From: Rhizomys pruinosus
Taxonomy: Eukaryota > Chordata > Mammalia > Rodentia > Spalacidae
Direction of reading: 5' to 3'
NCBI GenBank assembly: GCA_009823505.1
Contig: VZQC01011939.1
Coordinates: 1,520,114 to 1,584,113 of the forward strand
DNA: 64,000 nucleotides
Positions 22,347 through 32,194 of this stretch are shown here, one piece after another (position 1 is the stretch's first letter; the number at the start of each line of letters is the position of its first letter). The notes beneath the pieces are model-generated. The model did no database searches. It saw nothing but the letters and a program-made list of their open reading frames with translations, and had not been told where the DNA came from. Position numbers and translations under genes: made by a program.

Positions 22347-22482
22347 GCAGGGTGTGGTGGCGCACACCTTTAATCCCAGCACTTGGGAGGCATCTCAGTT
22401 GGAGTTCTGTGAGTTCAAGTCCAGCTGGGTCTACCTAGTGAGTTCCAGGCCAGCTGGGGCTACAGAGACCCTTTCTCAAAAG
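22347..22482 (+). mobile_element. B1 SINE
   Basis: B1 with an internal rearrangement (GGAGGCATCTCAGTTGGAGTT); its tail runs into the AT-rich array. Confidence 0.88.
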
Positions 22483-23345
22483 AACATAATATATATAAAT
22501 ATAATATATAATACATATACATACATACACACCCTCACACATAATAGAAATATAATATATGATACATGTACATACACCCCCCACATAATATATAAATATG
22601 TAATACATATACATACACACATAATATATAAATATAATATATAATACATATACATACACCCCCCCACATAATATATATAAATATAATATACAATATATAT
22701 ACACACACAACCCACACATAATATATATAAATATAACATAATACATATACATACACACATAATATATATAAATATATATAAATATATAAATATATATAAA
22801 TATAATATATAATACATATACATACACACACATATATATATAAATATAATATATAATACATATACATACACACATAATATATATAAATATAATATATAAT
22901 ACATATACATATACCCCCCACATATACATATATAAATATAATATATAATATATATACACACACAACCCACACATAATATATATAAATATATAATACATAT
23001 ACATACACACATATATAAATATAAAATATAATACATATACATATACACCCCCACCCCCACATATATAAATATAATATATAATACATATACACACACATAT
23101 ATATAAACATAATATATAATACATATACATACACGCACACACCCCACATATATAAATATAATATATAATACATATACACACACATATATATACATACACA
23201 CCCACACCCACATATAATACATATACATACACACACATATATAATACATATACACACACATATATACATACACACACCCCCACATATATATATATGCATA
23301 CACACACATATAATACATATACATACACACACACACACATATATA
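22483..23345. repeat. AT-rich compound minisatellite (about 860 bp)
   Basis: Irregular alternation of ATATAAATATAATATATAAT, ACATATACATACACAC and CCCCCACAT blocks, extended from the tail of the upstream B1. The 280-330-codon Tyr/Cys/Val open frames on the minus strand are repeat artefacts. Confidence 0.93.
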
Positions 23346-23349
23346 TGCC

Positions 23350-23531
23350 TTGGGGCCAGCAAGATGACTTCACAGGTTAAGGCACTTGCCACCAAGGCTG
23401 ACAACCTGAGTTTGAACCCTGGGACATACATGGTAGGAGAGAACTGACTCCCCACAGGCTGCCCTTTGACCTCCACACATATACGGTAGAACACCTGTGG
23501 TGTGCGCACACACATATATACAACTTTAAAA
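23350..23531 (+). mobile_element. tRNA-derived SINE (B2 superfamily)
   Basis: Starts GGGGCCAGCAAGATGACTTCA and has GAGTTTGAACCCTGGGACATA as its box-B region; similar to the element at 9332. Confidence 0.8.
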
Positions 23532-23544
23532 AAATGCAATTTAA

Positions 23545-23785
23545 GGGCTGGAGAGATGGCCTAGCGGTTAAGAGTGCTGACTGCTCTTGCAGAGGACCCG
23601 GGTTCGATCCCCAGCACCCACATGGTGGCTGAGAACTGTCTGTAACTCCAATTCCAGAAGAACTCCAGTTCCAGGGGAATCCGACACCCTCTTCTGACCT
23701 CCGCAGCATTGCATGACACGGGTGCACAAACCTACATGCAGACAGTACATTCATACACATACAAGAATAAATAAAAAAAATTTTT
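23545..23785 (+). mobile_element. B2 SINE
   Basis: Full-length B2. Target duplication AAATGCAATTTAA at 23532-23544 and 23786-23798. Confidence 0.94.
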
Positions 23786-23921
23786 AAATGCAATTTAAAA
23801 ATTTTAAGCTAATACGTTTACCTAAGTAATGAGTTTGATTGGGGTATTAGGATGTGAATCAATATACAAATTAGGAATCAATTTATATAACAGCAATGAG
23901 CAATCGGAAAGGTAGTTAAGG

Positions 23922-24078
23922 GCCAGGCATGGTAGTGCACACCTTTAATCCCAGCACTTGGGAGGCAGAGGCAGGCAGTTCTCTGTGAGCTCAAGGCCAA
24001 CCTGGTCTATATAGCGAGCTTCAGGCCAGCTGAGACTAAAGGGAGCCCTGTCTCAAAAAGACCAAAAAAGAAAAAAAG
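23922..24078 (+). mobile_element. B1 SINE
   Basis: B1 flanked by AGGTAGTTAAG / AGGTGGTTAAG. Confidence 0.92.
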
Positions 24079-24084
24079 GTGGTT

Positions 24085-24600
24085 AAGATACTTGGGCTGT
24101 GGGAGACAGGGAAGGCGGTGCAGCACCTGTAGCACAAGCAAGAGGACCAAGTTCAGAGCCCAGCACCCTGTCAATGCTGGGAGGACTGAGTTCAGAGCCC
24201 AGTACCCTGTCAATGCTGGGAGGACTGAGGTCAGAGCCCAGCACCCTGGCAGCGCTGGGAGGACCGAGTTCAGAGCCCAGTACCTGGCAGTGCTGGGAGG
24301 ACCGAGTTCAGAGCCCAGCACCCTGTCAATGCTGGGAGGACTGAGTTCAGAGCCCAGTACCCTGTCGGTGCTGGGAGGACTGAGTTTGGAGCCCAGCACC
24401 CTGTCAATGCTGGGAGGACCAAAGTCAGAGCCCAGCACCCTGTCAGTGCTGGGAGGACTGAGTTCAGAGCCCAGCACCCTGTCAGTGCTGGAAGCAGGCA
24501 CCTATGTCTGTAACTACATTCTGGGAGAAGGGCACAGAGACAGGCAGAGCTAATTCGCCTTGCAGTCTATCCAATGGGAGAGACCTGTCTCAAAACACAA
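24085..24600 (+). mobile_element. ID/B4-type SINE expanded internally
   Basis: The left part (GGTTAAGATACTTGGGCTGTG...GAGGACCAAGTTCAGAGCCCA) and right part (CAGGCACCTATGTCTGTAACT...ACCTGTCTCAAAACAC) are SINE-like. The middle is a 39-bp array built from its GTTCAGAGCCCAGCACC box-B segment. Confidence 0.7.
24148..24490. repeat. 39-bp minisatellite, about 9 copies
   Basis: Unit combines GAGTTCAGAGCCCAGCACCC and TGTCAATGCTGGGAGGACT. The 153- and 164-codon open frames across it are repeat artefacts. Confidence 0.95.
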
Positions 24601-25102
24601 AGCACAAAGTGACTGAGGATGATGCCTGACATTGGCTCTAGCCTGCACACACACATACGTGCACACGACATGCACACACACCACACACATGCAACACACA
24701 CAGACACTATGTGTCAAATATCAGAGAGACACCCTCTGGAGGCACACTCCAGTGACTCTCTCCCTCCAAATGGTCATCCAATTATGAGGCCATCAATAGA
24801 TAATCTGTTCCTGGAGTCAGAGCCCTCAGGATCCAGTCATTACCCAAAGCCCCATCAGGTGACACCCAAGTCATGAGCCTGCAGGGGACAGCTCCCCTTC
24901 CAGCCAGAGTAAACAATACCATTTATGACAGCATCAAATTTCATGAGACTGGGAGAGTATCGGATAAGTGACAGGCAGGCTCTGGACACCGTGAACTTCT
25001 CCAAGATGCCAAAGGAGCCTGGGAGACCTCACAGCTCGCATGTTGGTTGCAAGACTAGCTGTCTGCAAGATGCTGGCTCTTCCCAGATCCATCTGTGCAA
25101 TC
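24601..25102. other. No gene recognised
   Basis: Short CA-rich stretch at 24640-24710, then non-repetitive sequence. Confidence 0.45.
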
Positions 25103-25116
25103 AAAATGCCCCACAC

Positions 25117-25356
25117 CGGGGCTGGAGAGATGGCCTAGCGGTTAAGAGCGCCGACAACTCTTACAGAGGAACCGGGTTCGATTCCCAGCACCCACATGGC
25201 GGCCAAGAACCGTCTGAAACTCCAATTCCAGGAGAACTCCAGTTCCAGGGGAATCTGACGCCCTCTTCTGATCTCCACGGCACTGCACGACATGGGTGCA
25301 CAGGCCTGCATGCAGACAGTACATTGATACACATATAGAAATAAATAAAATTAAAA
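25117..25356 (+). mobile_element. B2 SINE
   Basis: Full B2; AAAATGCCCCACAC flanks both ends as target duplication. Confidence 0.94.
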
Positions 25357-25490
25357 AAAAATGCCCCACACAAACCTAAGGAGGTAAACTTTTTTGTTCT
25401 TGTTTTCCTTCTTTCTTTCTGTTTGCGCTTGGAATTGATAACCTGATTCTAAAATCCATAGGAGATGCATGTTTTAAAAACAGGAGACCC

Positions 25491-25632
25491 AGCTGGGCAT
25501 GGTGGTGCATTTGAGAGGCAGGCAGGTAGATCTCTGAGAGTCCAAGGCTTGGTCTATATAGAGTCCAGGCCAGCTGGGGCTATAGAGAAACCCTGTCTCA
25601 AAAAGGCTAAAAGACAAACAAAAAAACCAACC
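25491..25632 (+). mobile_element. B1 SINE with internal deletion
   Basis: B1 lacking the CCTTTAATCCCAGC block; CAGGAGACC on both sides. Confidence 0.88.
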
Positions 25633-26246
25633 CAGGAGACCTAAAGAGTAGGACAAAGTCTTCCTTTTCAAGGCTTGCTACAGTTGCACAAGGAAAACTG
25701 TCAAAAATAGGCAAAGGCACTTCAGCAAGAAAAGGCATCTTGTCTTATTATTTTTAGTTTGTGAAATGCAACTGGTTTTCTTTTATAGTATGTAACAACT
25801 GCACAAAGTAATGGTTTTCTTTGAGACAATTTCCCACAAGCATTTAACATAGGTTAATCATGTCTCCCCGTTCTGCTGTCCTGCCCTTCCCTGGATCCCC
25901 TCTCGCTTGTCCAGACAGCCCCATCTACTGTCTTCTTAATGGTATCTCCATCTATTCTTTGACATCTTTGTCCATTTAAACCATGTTGTTTGATCATATC
26001 CATCCTCCACTACCTTCGACCCCCACAAGGCTCCCATCCCATCTCCCTCTCAACGTCATGTCCACGTTATCATTGATCACCCCCCTCGATTCCAGGGAGT
26101 GCCGTCCACATGTGCACAGCTGTGGGCTCATCTGTTGAAGCACAAGTAACTTACCAGGAGCCATGTCTCCAGAGAAGAACGACCCTCCCTCAGCAGCTGC
26201 CACACTAGCAGCTAACAGGAGTCTTTTCAATAAAGACTGTGGGGAC
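25633..26246. other. No gene recognised
   Basis: Possibly an old LINE-derived stretch near 25865-25990 (C/T-rich with TCTCCATCTATTCTTTGACA), but too diverged to assign. Confidence 0.4.
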
Positions 26247-26395
26247 TGGCTGTGGTGGGGCATGCCTTGAAAATCCCAGCACTTGGGAGTTTGTGGAATT
26301 CAAGGCCAGCCTAGTCCACACAGCAAGTTCCAGGCTGACCAGGGCTTCAGAGTGAGACTCTATCTCCACAACTACCCTCAAATCAATAAATACTA
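26247..26395 (+). mobile_element. B1 SINE, diverged
   Basis: Retains GGCTGTGGTGGGGCATGCC, AATCCCAGCACTTGGGAG and AAGGCCAGCCTAGTCCACAC. Confidence 0.82.
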
Positions 26396-26460
26396 TGGGA
26401 TAGTAAGACACACACAGGCTTCACTTATATTTTACTCCATATAAAATTGTATTCAAAATA

Positions 26461-26842
26461 TGGGTTGGAGAGATGGCTGGCAGTTAAGAGCACTGGCTGC
26501 ACTTGCAGAGTACCTGGGTTCCATGTCCCAGCACCAACATGGCAGCTAACAGCCTTCTGTAACTCCAGTTCCAGGGGATACCCTCTTCTTTTCTTTTTTT
26601 TTTTTGTTTTTTTTTTTTTTTGTTTTTTGTTTTTTTTGTTTTTTTGAGACAGGGTCTCCCTGTAGCCCCAGCTGGCCTAGAACTATGTAGACCAGGCTGG
26701 CCTTGAACTCACAGAGATCCATGTGCCTCTGCCTCCCCTGTGCTAGGATTAAAGTTGTACGCCACCATACCCGGCTTCTGACCTCCACAAGCAAGACATG
26801 GGTGTACTTACATAAATTTAGGCAATACACTTATACACATAA
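26461..26842 (+). mobile_element. B2 SINE interrupted by B1
   Basis: B2 halves at 26461-26584 and 26778-26842 are separated by an antisense B1; the split falls in the CTCTTCTGACCTC region. Confidence 0.9.
26585..26777 (-). mobile_element. B1 SINE nested in B2
   Basis: Antisense B1 with a long (T)nG tail at its left, flanked by CTTCT copies from the host B2. Confidence 0.9.
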
Positions 26843-26999
26843 AAAATTATTCAAAGTAGATTATGGGACTGAGTATAAAATTGAAATCTGTAAAACTTCT
26901 AGAAGAAAGCCCAGCAGAAAGCCTTTGGGTTCAGCAAATGATTTTTAGCTATGACACCAAAAGGTTAAGACACAAAAACGTTGATAAAACCTGTTCTTG

Positions 27000-27238
27000 G
27001 GGCTGGAGAGATGGCCTAGCAGTTAAGAGCACCGACTGCTCTTACAGAGGACCCGGGTTCGATCCCCAGCACCCACATGGTGGCTGAGAACCGTCTGAAA
27101 CTCCAATTCCAGGAGAACTCCAGTTCCAGGGGAATCCGGGACCCTCTTCTGACCTCTGCGGCATTGCACGGCACGGGTGCACAAACCTGCATGCAGACAG
27201 TACATTCATACACATACAGAAATAAATAAAATTAAAAA
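27000..27238 (+). mobile_element. B2 SINE
   Basis: Full B2; AAACCTGTTCTTG is repeated on both flanks. Confidence 0.94.
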
Positions 27239-27455
27239 TAAACCTGTTCTTGAAGACAGTGGGTGCAGAGCAGCGCAGAGTTGTGGGTCACGAGCCATTG
27301 CTGTGGAGCACACAGTGATAAAAGGCTTGTGCCCAGGATAACAGGAGGTGAGCAGAAACTGGCCAACGCCTGGGCAGACTGATCTCTGAGGGACAGGCAC
27401 AGCAAGGAAACATGAAGTGTTTAGTTGCTGGCTGTGGGAGGAACAGCAATCAAAG

Positions 27456-27470
27456 CCACAGGGGGGCGCC
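27456..27470 (+). promoter_or_regulatory. CTCF-like motif
   Basis: CCACAGGGGGGCGCC resembles the CTCF core CCASYAGRGGGCRS with one extra G. Motif match only; occupancy cannot be judged. Confidence 0.35.
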
Positions 27471-27726
27471 ACTCCACTGCTGCCAGCATGTCTAAAACAA
27501 GAGCACTGCACTCTGCTGCTGCTAGCATGCCTAAAATAAGAGCACTGCACTCAGCTTTTAGCATGCCTAACAAGAGCACTGCACTCGGCCACTGCTAGCA
27601 TGCCTAACAAGAGCACTGCACTCCGCTGCTAGCATGTCTAAACAAGAGCACTGCACTCCGCTGCTGCTAGCATGCCTAACAAGAGCACTGCACTCCGCTG
27701 CTAGCATGTCTAACAAGAGCACTGGC
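27468..27726. repeat. 34-38-bp minisatellite, about 7 copies
   Basis: Unit AACAAGAGCACTGCACTCCG plus CTGCTGCTAGCATGCCT, varying in the number of CTG triplets. Confidence 0.92.
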
Positions 27727-27745
27727 TGTTCCAAGAGCTGGCAGA

Positions 27746-28091
27746 TGTGATTCTTAATGTCAAGTAGACAGGACTAGAATCTGGGTGGAGACCTGGCTCT
27801 GGGCGTGTCTGTGACAGGGATTCTTGATTGTGATAACTGATGGGGAAGACTCACCCTGAATGTGGGGGCACCATCTCATGAACTGGGGTCTGGCCTGAAC
27901 AGAAGAGGAAGCCAGCTGTGCACCAGCGTGCATCTCACTCTGCTTCTTGGCTGTGGACGCCTCACGCTCCGGCCACCAGGCCTTCCCACCACAATGGACT
28001 GTGTCCTCAAATGTGAGCCGGATTCAACCTTCCTCCCTTGAGTTGTCCTGACTGGTATTTTGTTCCAGCAACAAAGAAGGTAACTAATGCA
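27746..28091 (+). mobile_element. Solo ERVL-type LTR
   Basis: 346 bp, TG...CA ends (TGTGATTCTTAATGTCAAG to GGTAACTAATGCA). 5-bp target duplication GCAGA at 27741-27745 and 28092-28096. Confidence 0.82.
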
Positions 28092-28153
28092 GCAGAGACA
28101 TGGGTAGCTATGGCTCTCCACACAGCCTTGGGTAGGCAGCCTGGTTTTAAGAA

Positions 28154-28378
28154 CTAGTTGGGGCTAGAGAGATGGTTCAGTGGTTAAGAGCACTGGTTAC
28201 TCTTGGAGAAGATGCAGATTTGATTCCGAGCACCCACCTGGCAGCTAACAAACCATCCATAACCTCAAAGGAATCCAACACCCTCTTCTAACCTCTGTGG
28301 CCGCTGCATGACAGGGTAGACTTACATACATGCAGGCAATATACTCATACACATAAAAGAAAAATAAAATATTTTAAA
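28154..28378 (+). mobile_element. B2 SINE
   Basis: B2 with some divergence, ending ACATAAAAGAAAAATAAAAT. Confidence 0.9.
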
Positions 28379-28446
28379 TGTGATTACTTAGGTTTTTTAA
28401 ATGGGTATTTATGTTTGTATTTTTAAATTTTTTTATTTATTATTAT

Positions 28447-28600
28447 CTCTTTTTTTTGGTATTTTTGAGACAGGGTCTCCCCGTAGCCACAGCTGTCCTG
28501 GTATTCACTCTGTAGACCAGGCTGGCCTTGAACTCACAAAGATCTGCCTGCCTCTGCCTCCCAAGTGCTAGGATTAAAGGTGTGTGCCACCACGCCCAGC
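28447..28600 (-). mobile_element. B1 SINE nested in B2 tail
   Basis: Antisense B1 flanked by TTATTTATTATT, inserted in the T-rich end of the next B2. Confidence 0.9.
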
Positions 28601-28816
28601 TTATTTATTATTTATGTGTATGAATGTACTGTCTGCATGTAGGTTGGTGCACCCATGTCATGCAATGCTGCGGAGGTCAGAAGAGGGCTTCGGATTCCCC
28701 CAGAACTAGAGTCAAAGACGGTTCTTAGCTGCCATGTGGGTGCTGGAAATCAAACCTTGGTCCTCTGAAAGAGCAGTCAGTGCTCTTAACCGCTGAGCCA
28801 TCTCTCCAGCCCCTAA
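28601..28816 (-). mobile_element. B2 SINE
   Basis: Antisense B2 ending ACCGCTGAGCCATCTCTCCAG/CCCC. Confidence 0.92.
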
Positions 28817-28869
28817 ATAAAATATTTTAAAACTACTTGGGCAGAGTTTTAAAAAGTGAACTTGTTAAC

Positions 28870-28986
28870 TGGGCGTGGTGGCACCTTTAATCCCATCAGA
28901 GGCGGTGGGATCTCTATGAGTTCAAGGCCAGCCTGGTGGGAGACCCTGTCTCAAAAAGACCCCCCCGCCCCCTCCAAAAAAGGAAA
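28870..28986 (+). mobile_element. B1 SINE, internally deleted
   Basis: Short B1; AGTGAACTTGT flanks both sides. Confidence 0.88.
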
Positions 28987-29004
28987 GAAAGAAAAAAAGT
29001 GAAC

Positions 29005-29175
29005 TTGTCATCTGACCTGGCCATTCCACTTCTTGGTATTTACTCAAAAGAAACGATAGCACAAATCCATAGACTGAATGCAAATATTCAGCTACCTCTG
29101 CCGTAACAGCCCCAAACCAGGAACACCCCAAACAGTAATTCAAAGGTGAATGGACGCCTAGTACATTCCTCAACA
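29005..29175 (+). mobile_element. Ancient L1 ORF2 3' fragment
   Basis: CATTCCACTTCTTGGTATTTA, ACTCAAAAGAAACGATAGCAC, CAAACAGTAATTCAAAGGTGA/ATGGA follow the order of the L1 ORF2 C-terminal coding region, strongly diverged. Confidence 0.65.
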
Positions 29176-29351
29176 TGTAAGCAAGAGGAAGTGGGGAGTG
29201 GGGTCATGATGGCCGCAAGAGTGGGGGACCCTCCAAGTAACAGAGTGAGAAAGGGCACCCAGAGTAGTGCTGGCTGCACAGTTCCCATCACAACAAGTCT
29301 ATGAAATGCAGATGCTATCTGGACAGGTGGGAGGGTACAGGGAGAAAGACG

Positions 29352-29581
29352 AGCCCAGCAAACCGCTGCACTCAGAGCTGTCTGTGTTGTCAGGGGGAGC
29401 CCAGCAAACAGCTGCACTCAGAGCTGTCTGTGTTGTGAGGGGGAGCCCAGCAAACAGCTGCACTCAGAGCTGTCTGTGTCGTCAGGAGGAGCCCAGCAAA
29501 CTGCTGCACTCAGAGCTGTCTGTGTTGTCAGGGGGAGCCCAGCAAACAGCTGCACTCAGAGCTGTCTGTGTCGTCAGGAGG
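29352..29581. repeat. 46-bp minisatellite, 5 copies
   Basis: Unit AGCCCAGCAAACAGCTGCAC plus TCAGAGCTGTCTGTGTTGTCAGGGGG in two parts. Confidence 0.94.
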
Positions 29582-30060
29582 GTAAAGAGGAAGTTGGTTA
29601 GGACAAGAGCAGAGTACAAGAATTAAATCATTAGGGTCCCTTTTTGGTGTGAAGTATATTTCAAGCTCATCAGAGAATCACAGGAGGCCCGGGCCCCCCA
29701 TCTTCCCCTGCCTGTCTAGACGCTCTGACTTCATCATAGGGTTGAAAAGTTACGGCAGTCTGCTTTGTGCCTGAACCCACTTGTCAGGAACAGGGGTAGG
29801 GAGGGCTCTAGAGTCCCAGGAGGGTGGTGATTTGGGGAGGGGACTATACTGTGCTAGAGAAGCAGAGGTTAGTGCACGGACTTCGGGAGTCACTTCTCTC
29901 CTTCCTCCACGTGGGTCCCTGGGCTCCAATCCTGGAAAGGCTTTGGTAGCAAGCACCTTCAGCCCCCTCATTTGCTTTTATTATTTGTTGGGGGTGGCTG
30001 TGTGCTATGATGAGTGTCCAAGTCCCCACAGATGGAGATGGGATGCTGTGAGCCACTCAC
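29582..30060. other. Intronic sequence, no gene recognised
   Basis: Lies downstream of the actin-like exon 30061-30145 on the minus strand. Confidence 0.4.
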
Positions 30061-30145
30061 CGGAGGTTTTGCCAGCAGCATACAGGGAGAGGACTCCTTG
30101 GTTAGCTAAGTAGAGGGCCCGAACATTGAAGGTCTCGAATAGAAC
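30061..30145 (-). pseudogene. Actin-like pseudogene exon (residues 122-150)
   Basis: Translation VLFETFNVRALYLANQGVLS then LYAAGKTSG matches actin [20 protein letters not shown] and LYASGRTTG. Gln137 (nucleotide-hydrolysis water) is kept. 85 nt gives 28 codons plus one base, exactly residues 122-149 and the split Gly150, before a GTGAGT donor. Upstream the sequence reads TTCTTCCCTGG where a TTCTTCCCAGG acceptor would be expected, so the acceptor AG appears lost. Confidence 0.88.
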
Positions 30146-30339
30146 CCAGGGAAGAAGACTAGCATGCTGGCCAGCTGGGCGGCTCATTGCCCCTAAAACC
30201 CACAGGCACTTATTGCACTGGGCTGTGGCTCTAGGGAGACCCAGCCTGCAGTGACCAGCACCTCACTGTAGCTGACTCTGCCCATCAGTGTTGAAGGCTT
30301 CCAGTGTGTGAAGCCAGCTAGGGCTGAAAAGTTACAGCA

Positions 30340-30757
30340 GTTCATTCTGTCACTGTGATAAAGCACTGACCAAGAGTGACTTGGGCTTACTTTACCTAAC
30401 ACTTCCAGGCCACAGTCCGTCACTGAGGGAAGTCGGGGCAGGAACTTGGAGGCAGGCAGGCCTGCTGCTTCCCACAGCACTCTCTGCGACCAGGGAACTC
30501 TCACAACCAAAGCACTGTTGGCTCCATGGCGGACGCTGCATGCTGGTAACCGTCACGCTCACGTCAGCTACTTTCCTTACACAGCCCAGGCCCACCTGCC
30601 CAGGATGGTGCTGCCCACAGTGGACCCTCCCACATCAGTTAAGAGAATCCCTCACAGACATGTTCACAGACCAACCTGGTGAGGACACCGACTAAGAACC
30701 CTTTCTCAGGTGGCCACAGGCTGTGTCAGGCTGACAGTCAGTGCTGCCCAGGCCACT
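30340..30757 (-). mobile_element. ERVL-type LTR, diverged
   Basis: Contains CACTGTGATAAAGCACTGACC, GGCCACAGTCCGTCACTGAGG/GAAGTC and ends near GTCAGGCTGACAGTCAGTGCTG, in the order of antisense ERVL LTRs. Confidence 0.65.
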
Positions 30758-32194
30758 GGCTCAGCCTAGTCATGATGGTGTCACCAGGGGCCTAGGCATG
30801 GTGAAAATCTTTAAAAGCACTGTTAATGGTCATTTCGAGGTCATACTGCAAGCGTGCTTTGTAGTGCTCATCTTGTAACTAGGAAGAGGCACTATGTACT
30901 CCCCCAAACAGGACAATCCGACTCCCTAATTGGCACTTCTCCCTGGACTCTGTCTTGCTGCATTTGCTGCCTTGAGCAAAACAATTGTCAGTCAAATGGC
31001 TATTCCCACAAGCTCATTTCTCTACTGTGTTGAACTCCACAGACACCTCGTCACAAAAGGGTGAAAGACCACAGTTGATTGCCCTCATGCCCAAAGGCTC
31101 AGCCCCAGCCAGGGCAGCTTGAAACTCTTGGTAAGAGACCTTGTACTGTGGTAGTCACCATAGGGACATCTCTACTCAAGTGATTTGAGTCAGGGGCTGA
31201 GAAGGGCAGGGGGCCCTCCCCGGTGTGGGTGAGCTTGTCTGAGGACAGGAGGGGAACCCCGTGCCACCCATGGGAGCTGATCACCTGCTTTTCCACCCTT
31301 GGACTCGACCTGAACCTTCAGCTGTGTGGGGCCGTAAGCCTGCAGAGGGAGTGGCTGATCTCAGCTCCTGATGCAGAGCCCCTCTTGGTGTGCATGTGCC
31401 CTCTTGTTCCCTTGGGAGGGAGCAGCTGTGCCCCTCCTGTCCTCCTCCAGCTTGACAAATCCTTCATGGACACTAGACATTTTCCAGGTGACCCCAGCCA
31501 TGCCCAGTCTATATGAGGAGCCAACTGTGGCCATTTTCCAGGATGTGACTAGCCACATGTGGTGGAGGGGTCAGTGGCCCAGGCTTGTCAGATATGACAG
31601 CCACTCACACCTGTACCTTAGTGGAAGGAGCTGGTGTTTCCAGGTCACAGGTGGGTCCCTGTGGTGTGCAGGTGATGTCTCGGCCCCAGACTTTCCCTAG
31701 GGTGGAAGGTGCTCACTGCAGGAGACCCCACTTAGGCTCCAGGGATACTGGCCACATGGATGAACGTGGATGCCTGCTTAATTTGCTTGCCTGTGTCCTC
31801 AGTAGGAGAAACCAAGCATCCAGGTAAGAAGCTGCTTGCAGCTGAGGGGTTTCCTGTAGCCACTGCGCCTGGCCTGCTGTAGCCCCGAGGAGGACTCCAC
31901 AGTCTGTGCTGGCCTGGGGCTCCTTGGGCTGGGTCCTTGCTCAGGCTTGGGTACACTCTCAGGCAGACTGTCCCATCAGCCCACAACCACCATGGCAGGC
32001 AGGGCCGGGGGAGGGGGAGCAGAGTAGAGACTGGGGAACCTTCAAGTCAGAACACTACCCCACCCTGTTGCTTGCCCAGCCCCCTGCCCGTTACCTGGGA
32101 CATTCTCTGTTTAACTGCCATGTGGTTTAATGGTGGCTCCGTCATCATCAGAGGGTGCTCCTCAGGGGCGATGTGGAGGACCTCACAGAAGGAT
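30758..32194. other. Intronic sequence, no gene recognised
   Basis: Searched by eye for the missing actin-like exon (residues 85-121); none found. No transposon recognised. Confidence 0.4.

Noticed and set aside
22435..23539. Tyr/Cys/Val-rich frames of 286-334 codons
   Set aside because: Reverse reading of AT/CA microsatellite; low complexity only.
23568..23620. tRNA gene candidates in B2/ID elements
   Set aside because: A- and B-box-like sequence belongs to tRNA-derived SINEs; no cloverleaf with acceptor stem was found.
31240..31320. Possible actin-like exon for residues 85-121 (a VARGSPPVL-like stretch on the minus strand)
   Set aside because: Only a few scattered residues resemble APEEHPVLLTEAP and no splice sites fit.
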